Shown in pieces: positions 1-6,836 of a stretch of 14,294 nt of DNA (positions within the stretch are counted from its first letter, which is position 1; each line of letters opens with the position of its first letter). Source of the DNA: an uncultured Collinsella sp. (GTDB lineage: Bacteria > Actinomycetota > Coriobacteriia > Coriobacteriales > Coriobacteriaceae); the NCBI GenBank assembly GCA_958415525.1, contig CATYZE010000040.1:1-14294 (forward strand), read 5' to 3'. Both the position numbers and the translations under genes were made by a program. The notes beneath the pieces were generated by a model that saw only the letters and a program-made list of their open reading frames with translations, ran no database searches and was not told the DNA's origin.

Positions 1-794
1 AGGAAGGGGAGTGTGTGGTCCATCGCCGCGCGAAAACGGACGTAAGGCTGAGGCAAGCTGGCACCGGCCATTACCAGCACGACGGTCTTGTCGGTGGGGA
101 GGTTGAACTTGGTTAGCTCTTCCTCTCGATCGTAATCCGTGTCGAATCCGGCGCGAATAGGAATGCCGGTAATGCGAATCTTTGTCTCGGGCACCTTGCG
201 CGGACGCAGCGTTTCGGCCATAAATTCGTTGGCAACACAGAATAGATCGGTGTCCTTGTGGGGCCACCAGCCCTCGACTTCGTAGTCGGTCGGTACGCAG
301 ATGACCGGATAATCGATACCCGTAATTACGCGAGCGCCCACAGCAACATTGGCTGCTGTGATGTGCGTTGCGACCACGGCTATAGGCTTGCGGCTACGAA
401 TATATTCGTTGAAGGCGGGGAACATAATTCGCGACCATGCCGTGCCGCCACCCCAGAGCAGATGTCCCGTAAGCGTATATCGCCAGGTCAGGTCGTAAAT
501 GGGGCGCGTGGCTCCCGTAAAAGAAGCTGCGGTTTTATTGCCGTCGAATTTAATACGTCCAAAATCGAGGATATCGAGTACTTCAATCTCGATATCCTCA
601 GGAATACCTTTGGTGCCACGGATAAGATCAAATGCCTGCGCGATGGCGTTAGCGGCGGCTTTGTGGCCCGATCCAACCGATGCGTGCACAATGGTTACGA
701 GGGGCTTTTGTGCAGGTACAACAGCCTTTTGCTGCGGTTGGGGAGTGGCTTGCATAGGCAGGGGAGCGTCATTGCTCGTCTGCGTTTGATTCAT
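1..794 (-). CDS. MGDG-synthase/UgtP-type diacylglycerol glycosyltransferase, N-terminal part (runs off the left edge)
   Basis: I translated this by hand on the minus strand from the ATG at 794; about 264 residues lie in the window and the C-terminal half is missing. After a Gln/Pro-rich N-terminus (about 1-31) comes VTIVHASVGSGHKAAA at 33-48, the glycine-rich entry to the MGDG_synth domain of diglucosyl- or monogalactosyl-diacylglycerol synthases (GT28-like). Further on are WRYTLTGHLLWGG, VCVPTDYEVEGWWPHKDTD and the linker GIPIRAGF that precedes the nucleotide-sugar domain. The family moves sugar from a nucleotide donor to membrane diacylglycerol, giving glycolipids and lipoteichoic acid anchors; it acts at the inner face of the membrane. 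An AGGGGAG ribosome site sits 6 nt before the ATG. The gene is divergent from trxB, and a TACAAT at 836-831 is a possible -10 with no clear -35. Donor sugar and number of transfers cannot be told from this half. Confidence 0.88.
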   Translation of the reverse strand, partial: MNQTQTSNDAPLPMQATPQPQQKAVVPAQKPLVTIVHASVGSGHKAAANAIAQAFDLIRGTKGIPEDIEIEVLDILDFGRIKFDGNKTAASFTGATRPIYDLTWRYTLTGHLLWGGGTAWSRIMFPAFNEYIRSRKPIAVVATHITAANVAVGARVITGIDYPVICVPTDYEVEGWWPHKDTDLFCVANEFMAETLRPRKVPETKIRITGIPIRAGFDTDYDREEELTKFNLPTDKTVVLVMAGASLPQPYVRFRAAMDHTLPF

Positions 795-911
795 CGATAA
801 CTCCCCTTCAGCTTTGTTACGCGATTTATCATTGTAGTGCATGAGTGTCATGTTCACGTAAATTTGGGTATGAGCGCAACGAACGTCAATGTTTCTACGA
901 GAGGACTCTTC

Positions 912-1850
912 ATGACTACCGATCAGCCGATCGATGTTGCGATTATCGGCGGAGGCCCTGCAGGCTATGCTGCCGCCATTTACGCTGCGCGTGCCAACCT
1001 GACGACGACCGTGATTGAGCAGGGCATGTCGGGCGGACAGATCGCCACATCCAACGAGATTGAGAATTATCCTGGCATTCCGCTACTGAGCGGTGTCGAA
1101 CTTGGTGAGCGGTTCCAACAGCATGCTGAAGGCCTGGGGGCTCGGGTTGAATGGAGTATGGTGACAGGCGTCGATTACGATGCCGATGCGGCTCAATTTA
1201 CCATCCATCATGATATGGGCGATACAGCGGCCAAGAGCGTCATTGCGTGCATGGGCGCCACGCCGCGTCCTGCGGGTTTTGTTGGCGAGGATAAGTATCG
1301 CGGTCGTGGCGTTTCGTACTGCGCGACGTGTGACGGCATGTTCTTCCGTGGCAAGCAGGTCTTTGTTATCGGAGGCGGCAATTCGGCATGCGAGGAGGCG
1401 CTGTTCCTGTCCGACATTGCCAGCAGCGTGACCATCGTGCTGCGTCGCGATCAGTTCCGTGCACCCGAGGGCGTTGTGAATAAGGTGCTTGCTAAGGACA
1501 ATATTTCAGTTAGGTACCAAACTAGTATTGTTGAGCTTTCTGGTGAAACGATGCCCACGACAATTACGTTCAAGGACAATGCGACTGGTGAAATGCACAC
1601 TGAGTCCTTTGAACCTGGTTCATTTGGCATTTTTGTCTTTACGGGGACGCAGCCACATACCGAGCTGGTTGAGCATCTGGTCGATCTGGCTCCCGACGGC
1701 GGCATTGTCACCGACGACTCGATGGCCACCCGTACGCCCGGCTTATTCGCAGCCGGCGATATCCGTTCCAAACGTTTACGCCAGGTTGTGACCGCCGTTT
1801 CGGACGGAGCCATAGCAGCAACCAGCGCATACGCTTTCCTACGCGCATAA
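912..1850 (+). CDS. trxB: Thioredoxin-disulfide reductase
   Basis: FAD/NADPH enzyme of 312 residues that reduces thioredoxin in the cytoplasm. Visible parts in order: FAD-binding GGGPAGYAAAIYAAR (13-27), the redox-active CATCDG with Cys137 and Cys140, the NADPH-binding GGGNSACEEA (154-163) followed by RRDQFRA, and the C-terminal FAD contact AGDIRSKRLRQVVTA (281-295). Length is normal for low-molecular-weight TrxB. I chose the ATG at 912 because it has an AGAGG site 7 nt upstream. The open frame extends to a GTG at 837, but those 25 extra residues precede the usual N-terminus and have no family match that I recognise. It is alone on its strand, ends at a strong terminator, and has no thioredoxin gene next to it here. 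The exact partner (thioredoxin or a related protein) is inferred from the family. Confidence 0.95.
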   Translation: MTTDQPIDVAIIGGGPAGYAAAIYAARANLTTTVIEQGMSGGQIATSNEIENYPGIPLLSGVELGERFQQHAEGLGARVEWSMVTGVDYDADAAQFTIHHDMGDTAAKSVIACMGATPRPAGFVGEDKYRGRGVSYCATCDGMFFRGKQVFVIGGGNSACEEALFLSDIASSVTIVLRRDQFRAPEGVVNKVLAKDNISVRYQTSIVELSGETMPTTITFKDNATGEMHTESFEPGSFGIFVFTGTQPHTELVEHLVDLAPDGGIVTDDSMATRTPGLFAAGDIRSKRLRQVVTAVSDGAIAATSAYAFLRA

Positions 1851-1892
1851 GTACGATAATATATCTTATGTAAGGTTGTTATCAATTTACTA

Positions 1893-1936
1893 AATGGCGG
1901 GACGAAGCATCAGTGCACTGTCCCGCCAATTTTCTT
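1893..1936 (+). terminator. Rho-independent terminator of trxB
   Basis: A perfect 9-bp stem, TGGCGGGAC at 1895-1903 and GTCCCGCCA at 1920-1928, is followed by ATTTTCTT. It lies 44 bp after the trxB stop. The next promoter region starts almost immediately behind it. Confidence 0.85.
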
Positions 1937-1939
1937 GGC

Positions 1940-1979
1940 GGCTATGTGGTATGCAAAACTAGATAACCTAGAATACAAT
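1940..1979 (+). promoter_or_regulatory. Promoter/operator of the DUF1836 regulator gene
   Basis: GGCTAT at 1940-1945, 12 nt, then ACTAGATAACC at 1958-1968 form an imperfect inverted repeat (8 of 11 positions). TACAAT at 1974-1979 is a reasonable -10; no good -35 is seen where it should be (1951-1956), and the operator covers that place. The same two blocks with the same 12-nt spacing form the perfect palindrome upstream of degV (3614-3642). The match is seen directly; the role as operator is inferred. Confidence 0.5.
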
Positions 1980-2003
1980 ATAGAAAATGAACGGAGGCCT
2001 CTT

Positions 2004-2615
2004 ATGAACCACGTTAAACACGTTATTCCGATGTCCGATTCGTCGGTCAGTATTAAGCCTGAGGATATTCAGCCCACTGTGCTGCCCGATGCATTTATTC
2101 AGTCCGAAATCGTGCGCAAACTCAATACGTTGAGTCTGCCGCGCTATGACCAGTTGCCCAATGTGACGCTCTATCGCGACCAGGTCATTGAGTATGTTGC
2201 GCTGTGGATGGAGCCGCTGTCCATTTGTGTTGAGCAACCCGTCATTACGCCATCGATGATCAATAATTACGTGAAGGTCGGCCTGGTGCCTGCTCCGGTC
2301 AAAAAGCAATATGGCCGCGAGCAGATTGCCCGCCTGATCGCTATCTGCCTCTTTAAGCAGGTGTTACCTATTGCTGCGGTGCAGGCACTCTTTAACATTC
2401 AGCGTTTGAGCTACGATGCCCCGACGGCCTTCGATTATGTGGTCGATCAGCTCGAGGCCTCGATTCGTTCGGCGTTTTCCGTCGAGCAGACGCCGGTTCC
2501 CGATACGGCGCATCAGGTAACGCGGGAGTCGCTGCTTGTGCGCAGTGCAGTTTCATCCTTCGTTTCGAAAGCGTACCTGATGAGCTATCTAAAGTTTAAT
2601 GGGTTTAATAGCTAG
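2004..2615 (+). CDS. DUF1836 domain protein, MerR-like putative transcription regulator
   Basis: A 203-residue protein that matches the DUF1836 family from memory of its pattern: LPRYDQLPNVTLYRDQVIEYV (about 45-65), then VITPSMINNYVKVGLVPAPVKKQYGREQIARLIAI (80-114) and LFKQVLPIAAVQALF (116-130). The middle block reads like a MerR-type helix-turn-helix (pick a helix, turn, then a YGREQ wing), so DNA binding is likely; the ligand is unknown. The first 30 residues look disordered. I chose ATG 2004 because a CGGAGG site lies 7 nt upstream; the frame stays open back to 1935 but that part overlaps the promoter. It is convergent with degV and shares a bidirectional terminator with it. The operator shared by the two promoters suggests that this protein represses or activates both itself and degV; this is inference. 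Confidence 0.82.
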   Translation: MNHVKHVIPMSDSSVSIKPEDIQPTVLPDAFIQSEIVRKLNTLSLPRYDQLPNVTLYRDQVIEYVALWMEPLSICVEQPVITPSMINNYVKVGLVPAPVKKQYGREQIARLIAICLFKQVLPIAAVQALFNIQRLSYDAPTAFDYVVDQLEASIRSAFSVEQTPVPDTAHQVTRESLLVRSAVSSFVSKAYLMSYLKFNGFNS

Positions 2616-2627
2616 CCGACGTATAAA

Positions 2628-2675
2628 ACGGGCGGAACAAAGGGCTATCTGCCACTTTGTCCCGCCCGTATTTTT
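2628..2675. terminator. Bidirectional terminator between the DUF1836 gene and degV
   Basis: Arms of 15 nt at 2628-2642 and 2655-2669 (ACGGGCGGAACAAAG and CTTTGTCCCGCCCGT) pair with one A-C mismatch on the plus strand, which becomes a G-U pair on the minus strand. A T run follows on the plus side (ATTTTTG, 2670-2676) and TTTATA follows on the minus side. The position between two converging genes fits use in both directions. Confidence 0.85.
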
Positions 2676-2688
2676 GCTTGGTTGGACG

Positions 2689-3555
2689 TTATTGGCCCGA
2701 AGCCACGCCCATGCCGTAGCCGATAATGAGCCCATGCATTTCGGCATAGTATGAATCTAGCCCGTTACAGGGCATGATGATAGTCTTGGAGCCTGGCCAG
2801 CGCTCCACAATTCGGCTGGCAAGTGCTTGGGCGCCTGCCTCATTCTCGACATGGTCGATAACGACCTCGCCGCCCGTAAAACCTTCGGCTTCCATGGTGT
2901 CGATAATCTTGTTGAGCATCTTCTTTTCGCCACGCGTGTGTCCGACGAGTTCGATTTTACCGGCTTCACTCGCCGTGCCCAAAATGCGAATATTGAGCTT
3001 GTTGGCAATGACGCCGGCTGCCTTAGGGATACGTCCGGCTTTGGCCAGGTTTTCGTAATTGCACAAGCTGAAGAGGATTTTGCTGTTCTGCTCAAGGCTA
3101 TCGAAGTATGCGCAAGCGTCCTCGAATGAGACATCCGGATTGCTTGCAAGATAGCGGTCGAACAGCAAGAAAATGAGGTCCATTTTGCCGCCAGCTGCGC
3201 GCGAATTGACTAGATGAATCTGCCGGTCGGGCTCCTCGGCAAGAACCATATCGCGAGCCGTGGCTGCTGCGTTGTAGCTGCCCGACACGCCCTCAGAGAT
3301 TGGCATGCAGATGGTCTTGTCTGCCAATTTGAAGAGCTCGGCCCACTCCCCTACGCTGGGACAAGCGCTCGAAGAAGCGTTCGTCTCCGCCTGAACAGCG
3401 CAGTTGAGCTCATGAACATCGAGTGAAAGGTCATCGATGAATTCACGCTCCCCCACTCGAATTTTGAGGGGCGCAAATGCAAAGGTGGTATGGGGCGCGG
3501 TCGGTTGCCAATCGCGGAGGTTGCAGCTTGAATCTGAGATAAGTGCCCAGCTCAT
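2689..3555 (-). CDS. DegV family fatty-acid-binding protein
   Basis: 288 residues, the normal length for DegV. Landmarks: ISDSSCNL near the N-terminus (6-13), the SSACPSVGEW block (62-71) that corresponds to the family's TSxPS lipid-head contact, ISEGVSGSYNAA (86-97), and the C-terminal IIMPCNGLDSYYAEMHGLIIGYGMG. DegV/FakB proteins hold one fatty acid and hand it to the kinase FakA for phosphorylation and phospholipid synthesis; whether this copy acts with a FakA cannot be said, as none is in the window. The family consensus TSxPS is relaxed here to SSACPS, and the C-terminus is unusual in having a Cys next to the lipid pocket. Start ATG 3555 has AAAGGA 6 nt upstream. It is a single-gene unit with its own TATAAT promoter and two overlapping palindromes, so it looks tightly regulated. 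Confidence 0.9.
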   Translation of the reverse strand: MSWALISDSSCNLRDWQPTAPHTTFAFAPLKIRVGEREFIDDLSLDVHELNCAVQAETNASSSACPSVGEWAELFKLADKTICMPISEGVSGSYNAAATARDMVLAEEPDRQIHLVNSRAAGGKMDLIFLLFDRYLASNPDVSFEDACAYFDSLEQNSKILFSLCNYENLAKAGRIPKAAGVIANKLNIRILGTASEAGKIELVGHTRGEKKMLNKIIDTMEAEGFTGGEVVIDHVENEAGAQALASRIVERWPGSKTIIMPCNGLDSYYAEMHGLIIGYGMGVASGQ

Positions 3556-3569
3556 AGAGGGTCCTTTCT

Positions 3570-3587
3570 AATTGTTCCTCAACAATT
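3570..3587. promoter_or_regulatory. Small palindrome over the degV transcription start
   Basis: AATTGTT (3570-3576), CCTC, AACAATT (3581-3587): a perfect 7-bp inverted repeat that overlaps the -10 and the expected transcription start of degV. It could be a second operator or a 5' hairpin in the leader; there is no run of T after it, so it is not a terminator. Confidence 0.45.
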
Positions 3588-3614
3588 ATAGCCATCTTGC
3601 AAACTGAATGTACG
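3585..3614 (-). promoter_or_regulatory. degV promoter
   Basis: A perfect TATAAT at 3590-3585 with an 18-nt spacer from CGTACA at 3614-3609 as a poor -35. The -35 lies in the promoter-proximal arm of the palindrome at 3609-3647, so a protein bound there would touch RNA polymerase. The weak -35 beside a perfect -10 hints at activation or simple repression by the bound protein. Confidence 0.65.
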
Positions 3615-3647
3615 GCTATCTAGTTTTGAATACTAGATAGCCGTACA
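3609..3647. promoter_or_regulatory. 16-bp perfect palindrome upstream of degV (putative operator)
   Basis: TGTACGGCTATCTAGT at 3609-3624 and its exact reverse complement at 3632-3647, separated by TTTGAAT. Neither strand has a T tract after it, so it is unlikely to be a terminator. It touches the degV -35, and its core (GGCTAT, 12 nt, ACTAGATA) is repeated upstream of the DUF1836 gene at 1940-1965. Confidence 0.6.
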
Positions 3648-3653
3648 AGATTA

Positions 3654-3697
3654 GAGAAAAAAAGAATGGACCTCGCGACTTAAAGCCACGAGGTCCA
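3654..3697 (-). terminator. Rho-independent terminator of the pgsA-to-NlpC operon
   Basis: Read on the minus strand: TGGACCTCG (3697-3689), a 13-nt loop, CGAGGTCCA (3675-3667), then TTCTTTTTTTCTC. A perfect 9-bp stem with a long T tract, 24 bp after the stop codon of the NlpC/P60 gene. Confidence 0.9.
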
Positions 3698-3721
3698 CAT
3701 TCACACGCTGTGTAAGATGAC

Positions 3722-4849
3722 TTAGTAACGCACGAAGATATAGTTGTTGTTCATGCCGGCGGCAACGGAGCTGATGATAACACCCGTATTGTAGTCGGAA
3801 GCATGAATCATCTGACCACCACCGATGTAAATGCCGGTGTGGTACGAGTTGACCACAACGTCACCGGGCTGCGGATCGGACACACGCGTCCAGCCCATAA
3901 AGGTACCCGTGGTGCCCAGGCGGCAATAGCGACCAGTGAGACAATAGCTAACAAAACCAGAGCAGTCGAAGCTGTTCGGGCCAATTCCGCCCCAGGAATA
4001 AGCGCAACCAAGCTTACTGTATGCACGCGAGACAACAGAACCACCATCGACGGACTGGCTCGGAGCAGAAGGCGTCGGAGCCGGAGCAGGCGTGGAGGGC
4101 TGCGGCGTCGGAGCAGGTGTCGGCGTAGGAGCCGGAGTGTTGCCGCCCTGGTTGTTGTTATTGCTGGTCTGACCACCGTTGTTGGTGTTCACGGTCGTAC
4201 CGGCAGTCTCGTTGCTCACCGTGGCCTTCTCGGCAGTACTGGCGTTGATGCCGGCCTGCAGCGCGGCGTTGGCCTCGGCCTCTGCGGCAAGCTCGGCCTG
4301 CAGCTGCGAATCCAGGGAGTTTACGACGTTCTGGGCTTCAGCCTGCTGGGCGTTAAGCTCGTCGACCTTCTTTTGCGTGGTGGCGACGTTCTTCTCCTGC
4401 TCGGCCTGCTTATCGGTGAGCTGCTGCTTAAGCTCCTTGACCTCTTGAATGGTCTGAGCTTGCTTATCGGAAACTTTGCCGTAGTAGAACAGACGGTTGA
4501 GCATATCGCTCAGATCATCGACACCCGTCAAAACCTGAAGCAGGCTCAGACCGCCGGTTTTGTACTCGCCGGCGACATAGGTTGAGAGCTTGGCCTGACC
4601 ATCGGCGATCTCCTGCTGCTTTTGCGTGATCTCGCCGGCAGTCTGATCGAGCGCCTGCGTCTGCGTGGCAAGCTCATCGTAAATCTGCTGGGTTTGGGTG
4701 CCGATCTGCTCGAGCTTCGTACGAGCAGCGGCAAGGTCGGATGCGGTATCGGCGTAGGCAGGAGCCGCGAGGCCCAAGCCCAAAACACAAGCGAGGGTTG
4801 CCGTAGCAGCGCAGCGTGCCATGTTTTTGTGCGTGTTTGCTGTGCGCAT
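3722..4849 (-). CDS. Secreted NlpC/P60 peptidoglycan endopeptidase with coiled-coil N-terminus
   Basis: 375 residues. A signal peptide (1-33, Lys/Arg start, hydrophobic stretch 17-30, likely cut after AYA) is followed by a long Gln/Ala/Glu-rich coiled coil (about 35-205), a low-complexity Asn/Gly then Thr-Pro-Ala linker (about 215-265) and a C-terminal NlpC/P60 domain (about 270-375). Catalytic residues are visible as Cys296 in NSFDCSGFV, His337 in SYHTGIYIGGG and His349 in MIHASDYNTG. Such enzymes cut the stem peptide of peptidoglycan (usually the D-Glu to diamino acid bond), and the coiled coil resembles that of RipA/PcsB-type hydrolases that are switched on at division. AAAGGAAG lies 6 nt before the ATG. 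It starts 32 bp after apt with no room for a separate promoter, so it is the last gene of the operon. Its exact cut site and role are inferred. Confidence 0.92.
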   Translation of the reverse strand: MRTANTHKNMARCAATATLACVLGLGLAAPAYADTASDLAAARTKLEQIGTQTQQIYDELATQTQALDQTAGEITQKQQEIADGQAKLSTYVAGEYKTGGLSLLQVLTGVDDLSDMLNRLFYYGKVSDKQAQTIQEVKELKQQLTDKQAEQEKNVATTQKKVDELNAQQAEAQNVVNSLDSQLQAELAAEAEANAALQAGINASTAEKATVSNETAGTTVNTNNGGQTSNNNNQGGNTPAPTPTPAPTPQPSTPAPAPTPSAPSQSVDGGSVVSRAYSKLGCAYSWGGIGPNSFDCSGFVSYCLTGRYCRLGTTGTFMGWTRVSDPQPGDVVVNSYHTGIYIGGGQMIHASDYNTGVIISSVAAGMNNNYIFVRY

Positions 4850-4881
4850 GTAGCTTCCTTTCCAGTAACTAAGGGTAACGG

Positions 4882-5412
4882 CTAGCCTACCGTCACCAGG
4901 CTAAAGAGCTCCACATCGTCATCAGACGGCGTGAGCTTCTCGCGCGGGTTGAGAAACGCAAGCTCAAGGATACAACCGTAGCCCACAAGCTTTGCGCCCA
5001 TATCTCGCACCAGTTTACCTGTTGCCTCGACGGTTCCGCCCGTCGCGACCAAGTCGTCCAGAATCAACACGGTATCTTTAGAGGTAATGGCATCGGCATG
5101 GATCTCGATAGAGTCGGTGCCATATTCGAGCTCGTAGCTCTCGCTCACCGTCTTGCGCGGCAGTTTGCCCGGCTTACGTGCGGGAACAAAGCCGGCGCCC
5201 AGGGCGACGGCCACGGGCACACCGACCATAAAGCCGCGGGCCTCGGGTCCTACGACCTTGGTGATACCCATGCCAGCAAAATGCTCGGCCAGGGCATCCA
5301 CCATGGCCTTCAGGGCCTCGGGATTGCCAAAGAGCGGCGTGATGTCCTTAAATACGACTCCGGGCTCGGGATAGTCGGGGATATCGACGATATGAGATTC
5401 GAAGTCGTACAT
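4882..5412 (-). CDS. apt: Adenine phosphoribosyltransferase
   Basis: 176 residues from the ATG at 5412. It makes AMP from adenine and PRPP in purine salvage, in the cytoplasm. Seen: the N-terminal IPDYPEPGVVFKDITPLF (11-28), VVGPEARGFMVG (53-64), FVPARKPGKLPRKTVSESYELEYG (75-98), and the PRPP loop VLILDDLVATGGT (115-127). This is a standard Apt. The frame is open to an earlier ATG at 5427, but that one lacks a ribosome site, while 5412 has AAAGG with 7 nt spacing; I therefore use 5412. It sits 36 bp after the MerR gene and 32 bp before the NlpC gene, in the same direction, so it is most likely co-transcribed with them. Purine salvage in a cell-envelope operon has no obvious logic. Confidence 0.96.
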   Translation of the reverse strand: MYDFESHIVDIPDYPEPGVVFKDITPLFGNPEALKAMVDALAEHFAGMGITKVVGPEARGFMVGVPVAVALGAGFVPARKPGKLPRKTVSESYELEYGTDSIEIHADAITSKDTVLILDDLVATGGTVEATGKLVRDMGAKLVGYGCILELAFLNPREKLTPSDDDVELFSLVTVG

Positions 5413-5448
5413 GGCGTGACCTTTCATGGATTGCCGGGTGGACGGCGG

Positions 5449-6333
5449 TTATTTGCCCGTGTTAGTAGACGAGCTATGCGAGGGGACGACGACCTTGGAC
5501 GGCTGCACGAGCGACTCGTCGTGCGCGGTAACCGCGGGGACGCTTGCCCCATCGCTTTTAGCCTTGGTGGATTCGGAACGCGCAATCTCCTCATCGAGAG
5601 CATCGATGTCAGCGTCCTCGACCACGGCGTTGAGCGACTCAAAGACACGGTTCTTAAGTAACGCGGTGTGCACACCCTCGGTGAGGTCGTGCAGCTTCTT
5701 AAAAGCGCGCTCGAGCTTGGCGTCGCGCTCGTCATCGGAGGTATCCATGCCGAGCATGCTTACGAGAACCTGCTCAAACATCGAAGACTCGCGATTTGCC
5801 GACGATACGTACTGACGCAGGTTGCGCGGCTCAATGTGGAAGCGCGACAGCTCCGAGCAGTAACGGATAATCGGGAAATCTCGGCCATCGACGAGCTCTC
5901 GGTTCTGCGGGCTCTTGATGATGCGGATTAGATCGTTCTCGGCAAGGGAGCGGATAAACGAAATCTCAACACCGAGCATGTCGGGAATGGTCTCGATGGG
6001 ATGCAACTTTTGCTTGGTTTCCTTGGGCTCCGTCTTAAGCGGAACATCGGACAGAAGACCTACCTCGTAAGCCAAAGTGGACAGGTCCGTTGCGTTTTCC
6101 AAGCGCTGCTTAATGACGTTGAGCGGCATATAACGGGTCTTCTGCAGGTGCAGGATAACCTCAAGACGGTCAACGTCTTCCTTGGAGTACTGACGATAAC
6201 CCTTAGGCGTACGATGAGGGGTGATGAGCCCCTCATCTTCTAGAAATCTAATTTTTGAGTTCGATAGATCGGGGTATGCGCCTCGAAGAAGGTTGACGAC
6301 TTGGCCGATACTCAGATAGTTGCGTTCGGCCAT
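5449..6333 (-). CDS. MerR family regulator, Rv1828-like
   Basis: 294 residues. The N-terminal helix-turn-helix and wing are clear: LSIGQVVNLLRGAYPDLSNS (7-26), KIRFLEDEGLITPHRTPKGY (27-46), then RQYSKEDVDRLEVILHLQKTRYMPLNVIKQRL. This SKIRFLExEGLxTPxRTxxGYR pattern is the one I know from mycobacterial Rv1828, whose gene also follows a GarA-type FHA gene. A second conserved-looking domain follows (about 110-235, with DMLGVEISFIRSLAENDLI and RDFPIIRYCSELSRFHIEPRNLRQY), longer than in ordinary MerR proteins. The last 40 residues are acidic then Ser/Thr-rich and probably disordered. It begins 3 nt after the FHA stop, so translation is likely coupled. The DNA targets and signal are unknown; no metal-binding Cys cluster is present. 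Confidence 0.9.
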   Translation of the reverse strand: MAERNYLSIGQVVNLLRGAYPDLSNSKIRFLEDEGLITPHRTPKGYRQYSKEDVDRLEVILHLQKTRYMPLNVIKQRLENATDLSTLAYEVGLLSDVPLKTEPKETKQKLHPIETIPDMLGVEISFIRSLAENDLIRIIKSPQNRELVDGRDFPIIRYCSELSRFHIEPRNLRQYVSSANRESSMFEQVLVSMLGMDTSDDERDAKLERAFKKLHDLTEGVHTALLKNRVFESLNAVVEDADIDALDEEIARSESTKAKSDGASVPAVTAHDESLVQPSKVVVPSHSSSTNTGK

Positions 6334-6336
6334 TAC

Positions 6337-6771
6337 CTACTCACCGGTTTCGATGCGCTCCGGCGTGCTCTCGTGGTAGATGAGCGTGAACGTACCGATC
6401 TGAACGGAAGAGCCGTCGTGCAGCGGAGCACCGTTGACGATGGCGCCGTCGACCCACGTACCGTTGAGCGAGCCCAGATCCTCAATACGGGCGCCCAGGC
6501 CCTCACGAATAATGCGTGCGTGGCTGCGCGAGACGGTCATGTCGTTGAGGAAGATGCCGTTCGCGGGATCGCGGCCGATGGTGGTCACGTCGTCCTCGAG
6601 CTCAAAGGCAGCTCCGGTCTGCGGACCCTTGACGATGGACAGAACCGGAGCGGTGATGCGCACGTTGGCCATAAGGTCGGGAACGGTGACATCGCTCGAA
6701 GGAACACGGAAAACGCAGGTAGCGTCCGCAGTCTTATCGTTCTGAGGCATATTGTTAACCTTGTTGTCCAT
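6337..6771 (-). CDS. GarA-like FHA domain protein
   Basis: 144 residues with one FHA domain, about 44-132. Phosphothreonine-binding landmarks are present: GRDPANGIFLND (66-77), SRSHARII (81-88) and DLGSLNGTWVDG (98-109), with VQIGTFTLIYH closing the fold. The N-terminal tail holds DATCVFR (16-22), which lines up with ETTSVFR of mycobacterial GarA. There one Thr is phosphorylated by PknB and the neighbouring Thr by PknG, and the phospho-tail folds back on the FHA domain to switch its grip on 2-oxoglutarate-handling enzymes. Thr18 here keeps the PknB-type position; the other Thr is Ala. Start 6771 has AGGGG 6 nt upstream. It lies between pgsA and the MerR gene, as in mycobacteria. A matching kinase is not in the window, so the switch role is inferred. 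Confidence 0.9.
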   Translation of the reverse strand: MDNKVNNMPQNDKTADATCVFRVPSSDVTVPDLMANVRITAPVLSIVKGPQTGAAFELEDDVTTIGRDPANGIFLNDMTVSRSHARIIREGLGARIEDLGSLNGTWVDGAIVNGAPLHDGSSVQIGTFTLIYHESTPERIETGE

Positions 6772-6836
6772 GACAACCCCTATCTAACGCGGCCGCGCCG
6801 CAAAGAATGAACCGTACGTAATCATACCCCAATGAA

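Noticed and set aside
258..800. Plus-strand frames over the glycosyltransferase
   Set aside because: They are antisense to a clear MGDG-synthase-type protein and have no recognisable pattern.
837..911. N-terminal extension of trxB from a GTG at 837
   Set aside because: It has no ribosome site, covers the divergent promoter region, and precedes the usual TrxB start; ATG 912 has a good site.
3609..3647. Palindrome as the terminator of the NlpC gene
   Set aside because: No T tract follows on the minus strand, and a much better terminator (3697-3654) is already nearer to the gene.
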